Below, piece after piece: positions 25,961 to 34,226 of a stretch of 64,000 nt of DNA (the stretch's first letter is position 1; each line of letters opens with the position of its first letter). The DNA comes from Gracilimonas sp046602855. GTDB lineage: Bacteria > Bacteroidota > Rhodothermia > Balneolales > Balneolaceae. The position numbers and the translations under genes are program-made. Below the pieces are notes generated by a model that saw only the letters and a program-made list of their open reading frames with translations, searched no databases and had not been told where the DNA came from. Location: contig NZ_JBKINJ010000002.1 of the NCBI RefSeq assembly GCF_046602855.1, forward strand, positions 124,001-188,000, read 5' to 3'.

Positions 25961-27769
25961 TCAGACTGAACGATTTCTATCGAAATTCTCCAGGATCTCT
26001 TTGATCCTGTTCAGGAAGGCACCACCATGGGCACCGTCAATAATTCGATGATCATAACTCATAGATAAAAACATCATCTGTCGGATCGCGATCACATCTC
26101 CGTCTTCAGTTTCCATCACAACCGGACGCTTTTCTATGGCACCGGTTCCAATTATAGCAACCTGAGGCTGGTTTATGATCGGTGTTCCCATCAGATTTCC
26201 GACACTTCCATAATTTGTCATGGTAACAGTACCTCCTACCAGATCATCGGGACTCAACTGTTTACTTCTTGCTTTATGAGCTACCTCATTCACTGAGTTG
26301 GCAAGCCCGACCAGATTCTTCTCCTGAGCTTTCTTGATAACAGGAACGATTAGGCCGCCTTCACCGCCTTCACCCAATGCAACGGCAAGACCGAAATTGA
26401 TATCTTTTTTCACATGGATCTCATCACCAACAACAGAGCTGTTGATCAGAGGGTATTCCAGCATGGCTTTGATTATAGCTTCAACAAACAATGGTGTAAA
26501 TGTCAGGCGCGTACCGGTTTTCTCCTGGAATTCAGCTTTATTAGCATTTCTCCACTTCACCATATCGGTCACGTCCACCTCTGCAAAAGTAGTGACGTGA
26601 GCAGAGGTCTGCTTAGACTTGACCATGTGTTCAGCGATCATCTTACGCATACGATCCATCTTGATGACCTCCACATCACCCGATGGTGAATGCTTAACAT
26701 CAAGTTTACCTGCAGATATCGATTTACTGGAATCGGATGAAGACTTGGACTTAGATGTTGGTTTGCTTAACCCACCACCCGATGAGGCTTTCTGTTTCTG
26801 TGGTTCAGGGGCAGAGACCTTGCCTGCTTTCTTATCTTCTACATAGGAGAGAATATCCTGTTTGGAAACACGTCCATTTTGACCGGATCCCTCAATATTT
26901 TCAAGTTCTTCCTGACTGATTCCTTCTTCCTTAGCAATAGAACGAACCAATGGAGAATAAAACCTTCCGTCACTGCCCATTCTTTGTGGTTCTGAACCGC
27001 CGGAACTTCCGTTTTCAGATGTTTCTGCCGGCTCACTTTGTTTTTCAGCAGATGAAGTCTCTTCTTTTTGGTCTTTCTTTGGAGCAGAAGAACCTCCGGC
27101 TGAGGCAGCCGCACCTTCACCCGTCGCAATCACCGCAATTGTCTGGCCTACTTCGATAGTGTCATTTTCTTCAGCGAGGATCTCAACCAAAGTACCTGAT
27201 GCAGGTGACGGTACCTCACTGTCAACTTTATCAGTAGATATTTCAAGGAGGGTTTCGTCTTCCTCAACTTCATCGCCCACCTCTTTATTCCACCCAATCA
27301 CGGTAGCTTCAACAACAGACTCACCCATTTGGGGCATTTGAACTTCTATCCGTTCACCTTCATCATCACCTGTTGCCGCGGGAGTGGATTCTTGTTCACC
27401 AGGCTCATTACCCTCTTCGGTTTCTTCTTCCTGTGATTCAGACTCTTCCTCCTGAACTTCTGCTTCTCCTGAATCAGATTCAGCTTCATCAGATGAATTA
27501 CCGGAAGACACATCGCCGGCAGCATCAGCATCCGTTTCAATAATGGCAATAGCATTCCCAACTTCAACAACATCACCTTCCTCAGCCAGGATCTCTACGA
27601 GCACTCCGGCTTCCGGTGATGGGACTTCGGTATCAACCTTATCAGTAGCAACCTCCAGCAGCGTCTCATCTACTTCTACAGTGTCACCAACCTGCTTGGT
27701 CCACTCGATTACGGTGCCTTCCATTACTGATTCGCCCATTTGGGGCATTACCACTTCTACCTTCGCCAT
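25961..27769 (-). CDS. 2-oxoacid dehydrogenase E2, dihydrolipoamide acyltransferase with two lipoyl domains
   Basis: 602 residues. There are two lipoyl domains: residues 3-78 with the lipoylated Lys44 in TDKVDTE, and 140-215 with Lys181 in TDKVDSE. Acidic Ser/Glu-rich linkers follow each (about 80-138 and 218-262), then a peripheral-subunit-binding domain (about 270-310, SPLVRSIAKEEGI), a Ser/Lys linker and the catalytic domain (about 365-602) with the active-site His574 and Asp578 in DHRIIDGA. The lipoyl motifs could suit the 2-oxoglutarate, pyruvate or branched-chain complex; genes for E1 and E3 are not adjacent, so the substrate stays open. It is divergent from frr. Confidence 0.9.
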   Translation of the reverse strand: MAKVEVVMPQMGESVMEGTVIEWTKQVGDTVEVDETLLEVATDKVDTEVPSPEAGVLVEILAEEGDVVEVGNAIAIIETDADAAGDVSSGNSSDEAESDSGEAEVQEEESESQEEETEEGNEPGEQESTPAATGDDEGERIEVQMPQMGESVVEATVIGWNKEVGDEVEEDETLLEISTDKVDSEVPSPASGTLVEILAEENDTIEVGQTIAVIATGEGAAASAGGSSAPKKDQKEETSSAEKQSEPAETSENGSSGGSEPQRMGSDGRFYSPLVRSIAKEEGISQEELENIEGSGQNGRVSKQDILSYVEDKKAGKVSAPEPQKQKASSGGGLSKPTSKSKSSSDSSKSISAGKLDVKHSPSGDVEVIKMDRMRKMIAEHMVKSKQTSAHVTTFAEVDVTDMVKWRNANKAEFQEKTGTRLTFTPLFVEAIIKAMLEYPLINSSVVGDEIHVKKDINFGLAVALGEGGEGGLIVPVIKKAQEKNLVGLANSVNEVAHKARSKQLSPDDLVGGTVTMTNYGSVGNLMGTPIINQPQVAIIGTGAIEKRPVVMETEDGDVIAIRQMMFLSMSYDHRIIDGAHGGAFLNRIKEILENFDRNRSV

Positions 27770-27872
27770 AAAATTGTTTTGTTTTGCTGCCTGTAAGGCG
27801 GTTTGGGGGATTTTTAAACGGACCCTAAAGTTCAGGATTATTCCAATTAGTTCAAAATTAGTATCGTACTTT

Positions 27873-27896
27873 AAAAAAGCGGAAAAGCGCTTTTTT
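27873..27896. other. Hairpin with A- and T-runs between divergent E2 and frr genes
   Basis: AAAAAAGCG (27873-27881) pairs with CGCTTTTTT (27888-27896) around a 6-nt loop. It looks like a bidirectional intrinsic terminator but lies upstream of both divergent genes, about 100 bp before the E2 start and 177 bp before frr. The rest of the roughly 300-bp gap shows nothing else clear. Confidence 0.5.
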
Positions 27897-28072
27897 CAAC
27901 CTTTTGCCTTTTTAAGCTTCAAAACATGCAGCATTACAAGATGAGACCGTATTTCTTAAAACAATGTTGTCTTAACCTTCTCCAAATTCGGCATTCTTGG
28001 GGGTTTGTCCTCACTTCTGATTTTATTAACTTCGTGTTTTAGTCAAACACTATTTAAAATAGCCCTGGCATT

Positions 28073-28642
28073 ATGATACCGCAAGAATTACAAGAAATTA
28101 TTGACGAAGCTGAAATGCATATGGAAGAAGCCACCGGCTTTTTCAAAAAAGAACTTTCTCATGTCCGGGCCGGAAAGGCCAGCCCAGCTCTGCTTGAAGG
28201 CATCAAGGTTGACTACTACGGCTCAAAAACACCCCTTCAGCAACTTGCTAGCGTTGGCGCACCTGAACCCAGATTACTGGTAGTTCAGCCATACGATCGT
28301 TCTGCAATGGAAGATATTGAAAAAGCGATCATGTCGGCCGGCCTTGGTTTGAACCCAAGTAATGACGGAGACCGTATCCTGATCCCTCTGCCTGTTTTAA
28401 CAGAAGAGCGTCGCAAGGAGCTTGTAAAACACTCCAAGGACATCGCTGAGCAGGCCCGTATAAGTATTCGTAACTCACGCCGAAATGCTAATGATGCCGT
28501 AAAAAAAACGGTAGAAAGTGAGTCCCTTTCCGAAGATTCCAAATATGAGGCTGAAGACGAGATCCAAAAACTGACCGATAGCTATATCGCTAAGGTGGAA
28601 GAGATGCTCGAGAAAAAAGAAAAAGAAATTATGACGGTATAG
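28073..28642 (+). CDS. frr: Ribosome recycling factor
   Basis: 189 residues with VRAGKASPALLEGIKVDYYG near the start, RILIPLPVLTEERRKELVK in the middle and RNSRRNANDAVKK, the core motifs of RRF. With EF-G it splits post-termination ribosomes. pyrH, its usual upstream neighbour, is not here. A palindromic repeat unit and then smc follow within 100 bp. Confidence 0.97.
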   Translation: MIPQELQEIIDEAEMHMEEATGFFKKELSHVRAGKASPALLEGIKVDYYGSKTPLQQLASVGAPEPRLLVVQPYDRSAMEDIEKAIMSAGLGLNPSNDGDRILIPLPVLTEERRKELVKHSKDIAEQARISIRNSRRNANDAVKKTVESESLSEDSKYEAEDEIQKLTDSYIAKVEEMLEKKEKEIMTV

Positions 28643-28658
28643 GTGTTTCAGTACATAG

Positions 28659-28708
28659 GTGTTACAGTGTTAAGGTGCAATATACTTTACACCTTAACAC
28701 TGTAACAC
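28659..28708. repeat. Intergenic palindromic repeat, family A, copy 1 (frr-smc gap)
   Basis: A perfect 19-bp inverted repeat (GTGTTACAGTGTTAAGGTG at 28659-28677 with its complement at 28690-28708), loop 12 nt. Related GTGTTAC/GTAACAC words continue outward to about 28642 and 28733, filling the gap. The same words make the long hairpin at 34139-34225. There is no T tract, so it is not a standard terminator. Confidence 0.8.
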
Positions 28709-28739
28709 AGTAACACTTAATGCACCGTAACACCATTCA

Positions 28740-31700
28740 ATGTATATATCCGAATTAGAATTACAGGGTTTTAAGAGCTTTGCTCATAAGACCAAGGTTA
28801 AGTTTGACAGTGGTATCACTTCGATCGTGGGGCCGAACGGGTGTGGTAAATCTAATATCGTAGATGCCCTTCGGTGGGTTTTGGGTGAGCAAAGACCCTC
28901 TCTTCTTCGTTCTTCAGCAATGGCTAATGTGATCTTTAATGGAACAGCTAAGAAGAAAGCACTTGGAATGGCTGAGGTATCCCTCACTTTTGTAAATGAC
29001 AAAGGCATTCTTCCCATAGAATACAGTGAGGTTACTATTTCAAGGAGACTGTACAGGTCCGGTGACAGTGAGTACCTGATCAACGGAACAAGCTGTCGCC
29101 TAAAGGATATTATGGAGCTATTTATGGATACCGGTATGGGATCGGATGCCTACTCCGTAATTGAGCTCAAAATGGTTGAGGAGATCCTGAATGATAAGAA
29201 CAACGATCGCCGGCGTTTATTTGAAGAAGCGGCAGGAGTTACCAAATACAAAGATCAGCGCAAAAAGACACTTCGCAAACTCGAATCTACCCGTAAGGAC
29301 CTTCAGCGCGTTGATGACCTTTTAGTTGAGCTGAGAAAGAAAGCCCGTTCGCTCGAAATACAAGCTGAAAAAGCTGAAAAAGCCAAGATCTATAAAGACG
29401 AACTTGAGCAGCTTGATAAAGCCCTGACGCTCCATGATTTCAACAAGATAAAGGAAGAGCTGGAGCCACTGAAGGAACGAATCGCCAATGCCGATAAAGA
29501 AAAACGTGAGATCGCCAAGGCGATCGAAGAGCTCGAGGCCAATGATGAAAAAGCCCGGGCCCAACTGATCGAAAAAGAACGACAGCAGGCTGAAGCTCAG
29601 CGCAGGGTGAGTCAGCTACACAACGCATTGCGCGAGGCTGATACCAATCTCCGGATCACCCGTGAAAAGATCGAGAATGAAAAGAAAGTTATCACCGAAT
29701 ATGCCAAAGACATTGAAAGCGGGAAGAACGATCTTCAGGAACTAAACGACCTTTTGGAATCAAGTCGAAATAAGCTTGAAAGCTTTGACGATGAAATGGA
29801 GAGGTCGAGCAAGGCTCTCGAAGATTCCAAGAAGAAATATGGCCAGATCCAGCAGCAATACAACCGTGAACGCAGTGACCTATACGAGATCGAAGTTCAA
29901 CTGAGTGCCACCAACAACGAATTGAATCAGCTGCAAACCAAGCGCATAAAAATTGAGAGTCGCCTTGAAAACACTGAAGGTGATCTTCAACGCATTGATG
30001 ACGAGATTACGGATCTGAATGACGAGATAGAGAATATGACCGGCGAGCAGGGTCTCATCGAAAAGAAACTGGATAAACTGGTTGGTGATCGTGACGAACT
30101 GGAAGTTGAGCTTGAAACTGCCCGCGAAAAACGAGAACAGTTTGCAGACAAACAAAATGAGATCAAGGATGAACTGAGAACCCTTCAGAGTAAAAAGGAG
30201 TCTTTGGGATCAGAGATCCGTCTCATGAACGACCTAGCCAGCTCCAATGAAGCTTTTCCGGGAAGCGTTAAATACCTGATCGAAAATCATCGATTCGATT
30301 TCAAGGATATGACAACCGTCTCTGAGGTCTTTGATACCGATCAAAAGCATGCCGTGGCTTTAGAAGCTGTTTTGGGAGATGTTCTAAACTTCGTGGTTGT
30401 AAAAACACTCGACGAAGCACAACGCGCGGCTAAGATCCTAAAAGAAAATAAAAAAGGGCGAGCTACTTTCATTCCCCTTGACCAACTGGCTGCAACCTAT
30501 CCGGTTAAAGACGGCAGCCTGTTCGATGAAGTAAAAACCAAGCGGGAATATTCTGCCCTAAAGCAGTTATTACTTGGAAATGTGATGGTGTTCGATTCAG
30601 TGGAAGAAGCATACAAAGGTACACGATCTGAAAAGGATGTGATCGGTGTTACCTTTGAAGGCGAAGTGGTAACAAATAATAAATTCTTCCAAAGCGGCAG
30701 TAAAAAGAAAAACGCCGGTATCCGGGTTGGGCTCAAAGACAAGATCGAGAAGCTAGAGAAAGAAGAGGTAAAAACGTCCAAAGAGATCGTTAAACTGGAA
30801 GCCTATCTTCAGCAGATCGTTGAAAAGTATGAAAAACTTGATATTGGCAAGCTCAGCCAGATGCTCAAGGAAAAAGAACAGGAAGTTCGCCGGCTGGAAC
30901 AACAGCAGCAAAGCCTGAGCTCGAAAGTATCAGTTTACCAAAAGAATATCGGTGAACTGGTCAACCGAAAGGATCATCTCAAAAGCAGTGAGGGATCGGC
31001 ACAAGAGGAACTCAACTCGATTCAACCCAAGCAAAAGGAATTACAACAAAAAATGCTGGAGCTGGATGAAAAACAGCAGGAGAAAAAAGACCTTCTTGAA
31101 ACGCTTGAGGATGAGAGATCAATTGCACAAAGTCGTTATAACGACACTCAGCTCAAGCATCAGGACCTGAAGAATAAGGTTGACAACCTTGAAAGGGATG
31201 TTCAACGGGCAGAGACCGGTATTCAGAATGTGAGGAAACGTATAGAGAACCGAACTCAACTGACCGAAGAAAGCAAAGCCCGTATTGATACGTTGACGGG
31301 TCGCACCAAAGAACTTCAGGAAACCATTACCACCAACAGTGAGTCCAAAAAAGAGGCTGATGCTGCTTTGGAAAAAGCAGAGGAAGCCGCTGCCAAACAG
31401 CGCGGCAAGATCAACGAGATCGAAAAAGAGCTGAAAGAAGTGCGCCGCCGTAAAGAGGTCAACATGGAGTTGGTTCACCATTTGGATATGGCCCGCGAAA
31501 AGATGGAAATGCAGTCACAGACGCTCTCTGATCATATCTGGGAAACCTACGGTATACTGATGAAACAGGTGACTCAGGAACTTCCGGAAGACAAAACGCC
31601 TGAAGCTGCAAAGGAACGTATCAGCTGGTTAAAGCAAAAAATTAACGGTATCGGTGAAGTTAATCCGCTGGCCATTGAAGAATATAAGGAAGAAAAAGAG

Positions 31701-32267
31701 CGACTCGATTTTTATGAGGAGCAGATCATGGATCTTGAGGAAGCCGAAGAACAGCTTCTTGAAACTATTGATGAGATCAACGAAACTGCCACCGAGCGTT
31801 TCAACGATACCTTTGAAAAAATTCGCGTCAACTTTCAGAAAGTATTCAAAACACTGTTCGAAGCCGATGACTACTGCGACCTAATTATTGAACAAGATGT
31901 CGAAGACCCACTGGAAGCACGCATTGAGATCAAGGCTCAGCCAAGAGGTAAACGTCCATCCGGTATTTCACAGCTTTCCGGTGGCGAAAAAACACTGACG
32001 GCCATTGCACTTCTATTTGCCATCTACCTTGTGAAACCATCTCCTTTCTGTGTATTGGATGAGGTAGATGCTCCGCTTGATGATGCCAACATCGAGCGCT
32101 TTGCCAAGATGATCAAGAATTTCAGTGAAGAGACTCAATTCATCATCATTACTCATAATAAACAGACCATGAGTAAAGCTGAGATGATGTATGGTGTTAC
32201 CATGCCTGAAACCGGTATCTCCCGCCTGGTGGGAGTGAAGCTCGATGAAGTGGAAGACGTTTTATAG
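28740..32267 (+). CDS. smc: Chromosome segregation ATPase SMC
   Basis: 1175 residues with the SMC layout: an N-terminal ATPase half with Walker A GPNGCGKSNIVDALRW (residues 31-46), a coiled coil (about 165-500), a hinge (about 500-670, EAFPGSVKYLIENHRFDF onward), the returning coiled coil to about 1000 and the C-terminal half with signature LSGGEKTLTAIALLFAIYL and Walker B CVLDEVDAPLDD. The protein organises and segregates the chromosome with ScpA/ScpB, which are not encoded here. It begins 97 bp after frr, across a palindromic repeat. Confidence 0.97.
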   Translation: MYISELELQGFKSFAHKTKVKFDSGITSIVGPNGCGKSNIVDALRWVLGEQRPSLLRSSAMANVIFNGTAKKKALGMAEVSLTFVNDKGILPIEYSEVTISRRLYRSGDSEYLINGTSCRLKDIMELFMDTGMGSDAYSVIELKMVEEILNDKNNDRRRLFEEAAGVTKYKDQRKKTLRKLESTRKDLQRVDDLLVELRKKARSLEIQAEKAEKAKIYKDELEQLDKALTLHDFNKIKEELEPLKERIANADKEKREIAKAIEELEANDEKARAQLIEKERQQAEAQRRVSQLHNALREADTNLRITREKIENEKKVITEYAKDIESGKNDLQELNDLLESSRNKLESFDDEMERSSKALEDSKKKYGQIQQQYNRERSDLYEIEVQLSATNNELNQLQTKRIKIESRLENTEGDLQRIDDEITDLNDEIENMTGEQGLIEKKLDKLVGDRDELEVELETAREKREQFADKQNEIKDELRTLQSKKESLGSEIRLMNDLASSNEAFPGSVKYLIENHRFDFKDMTTVSEVFDTDQKHAVALEAVLGDVLNFVVVKTLDEAQRAAKILKENKKGRATFIPLDQLAATYPVKDGSLFDEVKTKREYSALKQLLLGNVMVFDSVEEAYKGTRSEKDVIGVTFEGEVVTNNKFFQSGSKKKNAGIRVGLKDKIEKLEKEEVKTSKEIVKLEAYLQQIVEKYEKLDIGKLSQMLKEKEQEVRRLEQQQQSLSSKVSVYQKNIGELVNRKDHLKSSEGSAQEELNSIQPKQKELQQKMLELDEKQQEKKDLLETLEDERSIAQSRYNDTQLKHQDLKNKVDNLERDVQRAETGIQNVRKRIENRTQLTEESKARIDTLTGRTKELQETITTNSESKKEADAALEKAEEAAAKQRGKINEIEKELKEVRRRKEVNMELVHHLDMAREKMEMQSQTLSDHIWETYGILMKQVTQELPEDKTPEAAKERISWLKQKINGIGEVNPLAIEEYKEEKERLDFYEEQIMDLEEAEEQLLETIDEINETATERFNDTFEKIRVNFQKVFKTLFEADDYCDLIIEQDVEDPLEARIEIKAQPRGKRPSGISQLSGGEKTLTAIALLFAIYLVKPSPFCVLDEVDAPLDDANIERFAKMIKNFSEETQFIIITHNKQTMSKAEMMYGVTMPETGISRLVGVKLDEVEDVL

Positions 32268-32354
32268 AATATTGAATATCGAACAGACGAATGATTAATA
32301 ACGAAGGGTATTCCCCCAAGCTTTTTCTTCGAATCACAAGGAGTTTGTTACCTC

Positions 32355-32381
32355 CTCGCTCCTGACGCTCTGTGTCGGAGC
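32355..32381. repeat. Dispersed hairpin repeat, family B, copy 1
   Basis: The 27 nt starting CTCGCTCCTGACGCTC match the reverse complement of 41147-41173 at 25 of 27 positions. Each copy can fold on itself: GCTCC and GAC pair with GTC and GGAGC around a short loop. It lies in the AT-rich gap after smc with no gene on it. Confidence 0.65.
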
Positions 32382-32543
32382 GGCATAGTTTACATAACAT
32401 TCTCTCATCTGTAATTATCTTCCCTGCCAAACGCCGCCGATCCCAAAATTTAGATATCAAATTAAATATATATTAGCCTGCTTTAATATAGTTTTATACT
32501 ATATCAATATATTATTACTTGCTATTAGTTACACATTGTGAAA

Positions 32544-32632
32544 TAGATTTGGTCAAGGCACCCATTCCGCCGTATATTGAAAGCAGTTACAAAAAAACAA
32601 GCCCACGGCACTCAATCGGCGGGCTATTTTTA
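32544..32632 (+). ncRNA. Candidate small RNA with promoter-like and terminator-like ends
   Basis: The 500-bp gap between smc and the next gene contains TAGATTTG at 32544-32551, matching the Bacteroidota -7 box TAnnTTTG, with TTG 22 bp upstream (32519-32521). About 50 bp downstream is an imperfect GC-rich hairpin (AGCCC at 32600-32604 with GGGCT at 32621-32625) followed by ATTTTTA. A transcript of roughly 70-75 nt would fit. No RNA family is recognised, and the stem is only 5 strong pairs. The nearby 67-codon open frame shows no protein-like features. Confidence 0.3.
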
Positions 32633-32770
32633 TACCCTTTTCTCAACGTCACTTATCTTTTCCAACTACTGACTCAATTGTTATTTTCTGGTAATATTTA
32701 TTTCATTGTTGAACTTGTTTGAGACCGTTTTATATTGGCTGCACAAAATTTAATCAACCCGCTGCATTCA

Positions 32771-33703
32771 ATGAAGCATCTATTTATTTTCTCTTTCTTA
32801 CCGATCCTGTTACTCGCTGCTTGTGAGACAAAAAAAGAAGAAACCCGATTTGAGGGTTTACCCAATCACGCCCAAACCATTTCACTCACAGGTGATACTC
32901 TTTATACTAGCATTGACTCTCTGCCGGCAGCCTTATCAAGCAGAATAGATTCTCTGAGCGCATTAGCACTGCAGCAGAACCGACCGGTTGACAGTTATAT
33001 TTGGGAGGCACGAAAAACGGCTTACACCGGTGATTACAGAACTGCTGTGGTTCAGCTTTCATCGGCAATTATTGAATTCCCTGAAGAGCCACGCCTTTAC
33101 CGGCATCGTGGACACCGATATATCACCCTCAGAGAGTTTGATCTGGCTATAGAGGATTTCAAACGTGCTGCAGAATTATTTCAGGGAAATGAAGACATAG
33201 TGGAGCAAGATGGCCTCCCCAATACAGAAAACATTCCTTTAAGCTCTCTTCAGACAAACACCTGGTACCACCTGGGATTGGCTCACTACCTGAAAGGAGA
33301 ATATAACCTTGCCAGTGAAGCATATAAGAAAGGATTACAGCTAACGACGAACAACGATATGAAAGTAGCTTTCCTCTACTGGCAATATATGGCATTACGG
33401 AAGGCAGGTCATGATGTTAAAGCCGGCAAAATCCTGGAACAGGTTTCTGAGGACATGACAATGATCGAAAATACAAGCTACTACGAACTGCTGATGGTCT
33501 TCAAAGGTGTGTTTACTGAAAATCAGATACTGGAAAGGGAAAATTCTGAACTTGATAATTCAACTCTTGGATACGGATTGGGCTTCTGGCACGATATCAA
33601 TGGTCGTCATGAGCGAGCAAATGAGATCTGGCAGCAAGTCTATGATTCTGATAACTGGGCGGCTTTCGGATACATCGCCAGTGAAGCTGAGTTGGCTGAA
33701 TAG
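32771..33703 (+). CDS. TPR-containing lipoprotein
   Basis: 310 residues from ATG 32771; the frame is open from a TTG at 32735, but MKHLFIFSFLPILLLAAC is a textbook lipoprotein signal with Cys18. TPR-like helices follow (IWEARKTAYTGDYRTAVVQLSSAI, RLYRHRGHRYITLREFDLAIEDFKRAAELF and WYHLGLAHYLKGEYNLASEAYKKG). The C-terminal part measures as further helical pairs without clear motifs. It is an outer-membrane or periplasmic lipoprotein that probably binds peptides or proteins; no function is known. A palindromic half-repeat begins within a few bases of its stop. Confidence 0.82.
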   Translation: MKHLFIFSFLPILLLAACETKKEETRFEGLPNHAQTISLTGDTLYTSIDSLPAALSSRIDSLSALALQQNRPVDSYIWEARKTAYTGDYRTAVVQLSSAIIEFPEEPRLYRHRGHRYITLREFDLAIEDFKRAAELFQGNEDIVEQDGLPNTENIPLSSLQTNTWYHLGLAHYLKGEYNLASEAYKKGLQLTTNNDMKVAFLYWQYMALRKAGHDVKAGKILEQVSEDMTMIENTSYYELLMVFKGVFTENQILERENSELDNSTLGYGLGFWHDINGRHERANEIWQQVYDSDNWAAFGYIASEAELAE

Positions 33704-33706
33704 TGC

Positions 33707-33735
33707 AACGGTGTTTAAGTGTTAATGTGTTACCG
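33707..33735. repeat. Partial copy of palindromic repeat family A
   Basis: The stretch reads GGTGTTTAAGTGTTAATGTG and ends GTTACC, the same words that form the hairpins at 28659-28708 and 34139-34225. A short complement (TAAACACC) occurs at 33832-33839. Together with the copy at 34139 it brackets the broken gene at 33736-34121. Confidence 0.5.
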
Positions 33736-34121
33736 ATGCTGAGCCTGTCATTTATTCTTTCAGCTTGTTTAAGCAGTGAATCTTCTGCATCTAAGTCACA
33801 GTTTGATTTTCCCGAGAGATGTGAAGAACCATAAACACCCCCAAGGTTACAAATATGAGAGAAGCTATGAATGCTCAACATGAATATCCGGCAGATCTAC
33901 GAAGTAGCAGTATTGAAGGTAGAGTCACTCTTAAATTGCTTATCAGTGATACCGAAGCTGTTGAAACTTTATCCGTAGAACAGTCTCCACATCATGAGCT
34001 GACAAAAGCCACCCAAAATGGAGCGTATAATTTAGTTATTGAATCCGGAATATGTTCAGGTGCTCCTACAGAAATGACTATAGATTTTTCCCTGAACTAT
34101 TTTATTGATGTCTCTTATTAA
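33736..34121 (+). pseudogene. Frameshifted lipoprotein with TonB C-terminal-like domain
   Basis: Two fragments in different frames read as one gene. The first, from ATG 33736, is a lipoprotein signal (MLSLSFILSAC, then SSESSASKSQFDFPERCEEP) stopped by TAA at 33832. The second, open from about 33825 with an internal ATG at 33855, encodes INTPKVTNMREAMNAQHEYP followed by ADLRSSSIEGRVTLKLLIS and later APTEMTIDFSLNYF, the pattern of TonB/energy-transducing C-terminal domains (YPxxAxxxxIEGxVxxxF). A one-base change between about 33815 and 33832 would join them. Either the gene is dead, or an error or programmed shift lies there. If intact it would be a small envelope lipoprotein of about 125 residues. 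Confidence 0.55.
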
Positions 34122-34138
34122 TTCTTTTCAAAGAATAT

Positions 34139-34225
34139 GGTGTTACAGTGCGAAGTTGTTACGGTGTTATAGGTTGATACCAACTATAATACCGTAACAC
34201 TTAAATACTCTCGCACCTAAACACC
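34139..34225. repeat. Intergenic palindromic repeat, family A, copy 2
   Basis: An 87-nt imperfect hairpin. The outer arms 34139-34153 and 34211-34225 match at 12 of 15 positions. The inner arms 34158-34176 and 34181-34198 pair over about 17 bp with one bulge and one G-T, around a 4-nt loop. It uses the same GTGTTAC/GTAACAC words as the copy between frr and smc. It ends one base before the stop codon of the M14 peptidase gene, whose mRNA it may protect or terminate. Confidence 0.75.
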
Positions 34226-34226
34226 A

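Noticed and set aside
26839..27129. Open frames on either strand inside the E2 gene
   Set aside because: They run through the repetitive linker DNA and have low-complexity or basic composition; the lipoyl and catalytic motifs fix the minus-strand frame.
28643..28735. Repeats between frr and smc as a CRISPR array
   Set aside because: The words form one inverted repeat, with no equal spacers and no cas genes nearby.
32519..32722. 67-codon open frame after smc
   Set aside because: It has no signal, domain or codon bias, and covers the hairpin proposed as an RNA end.
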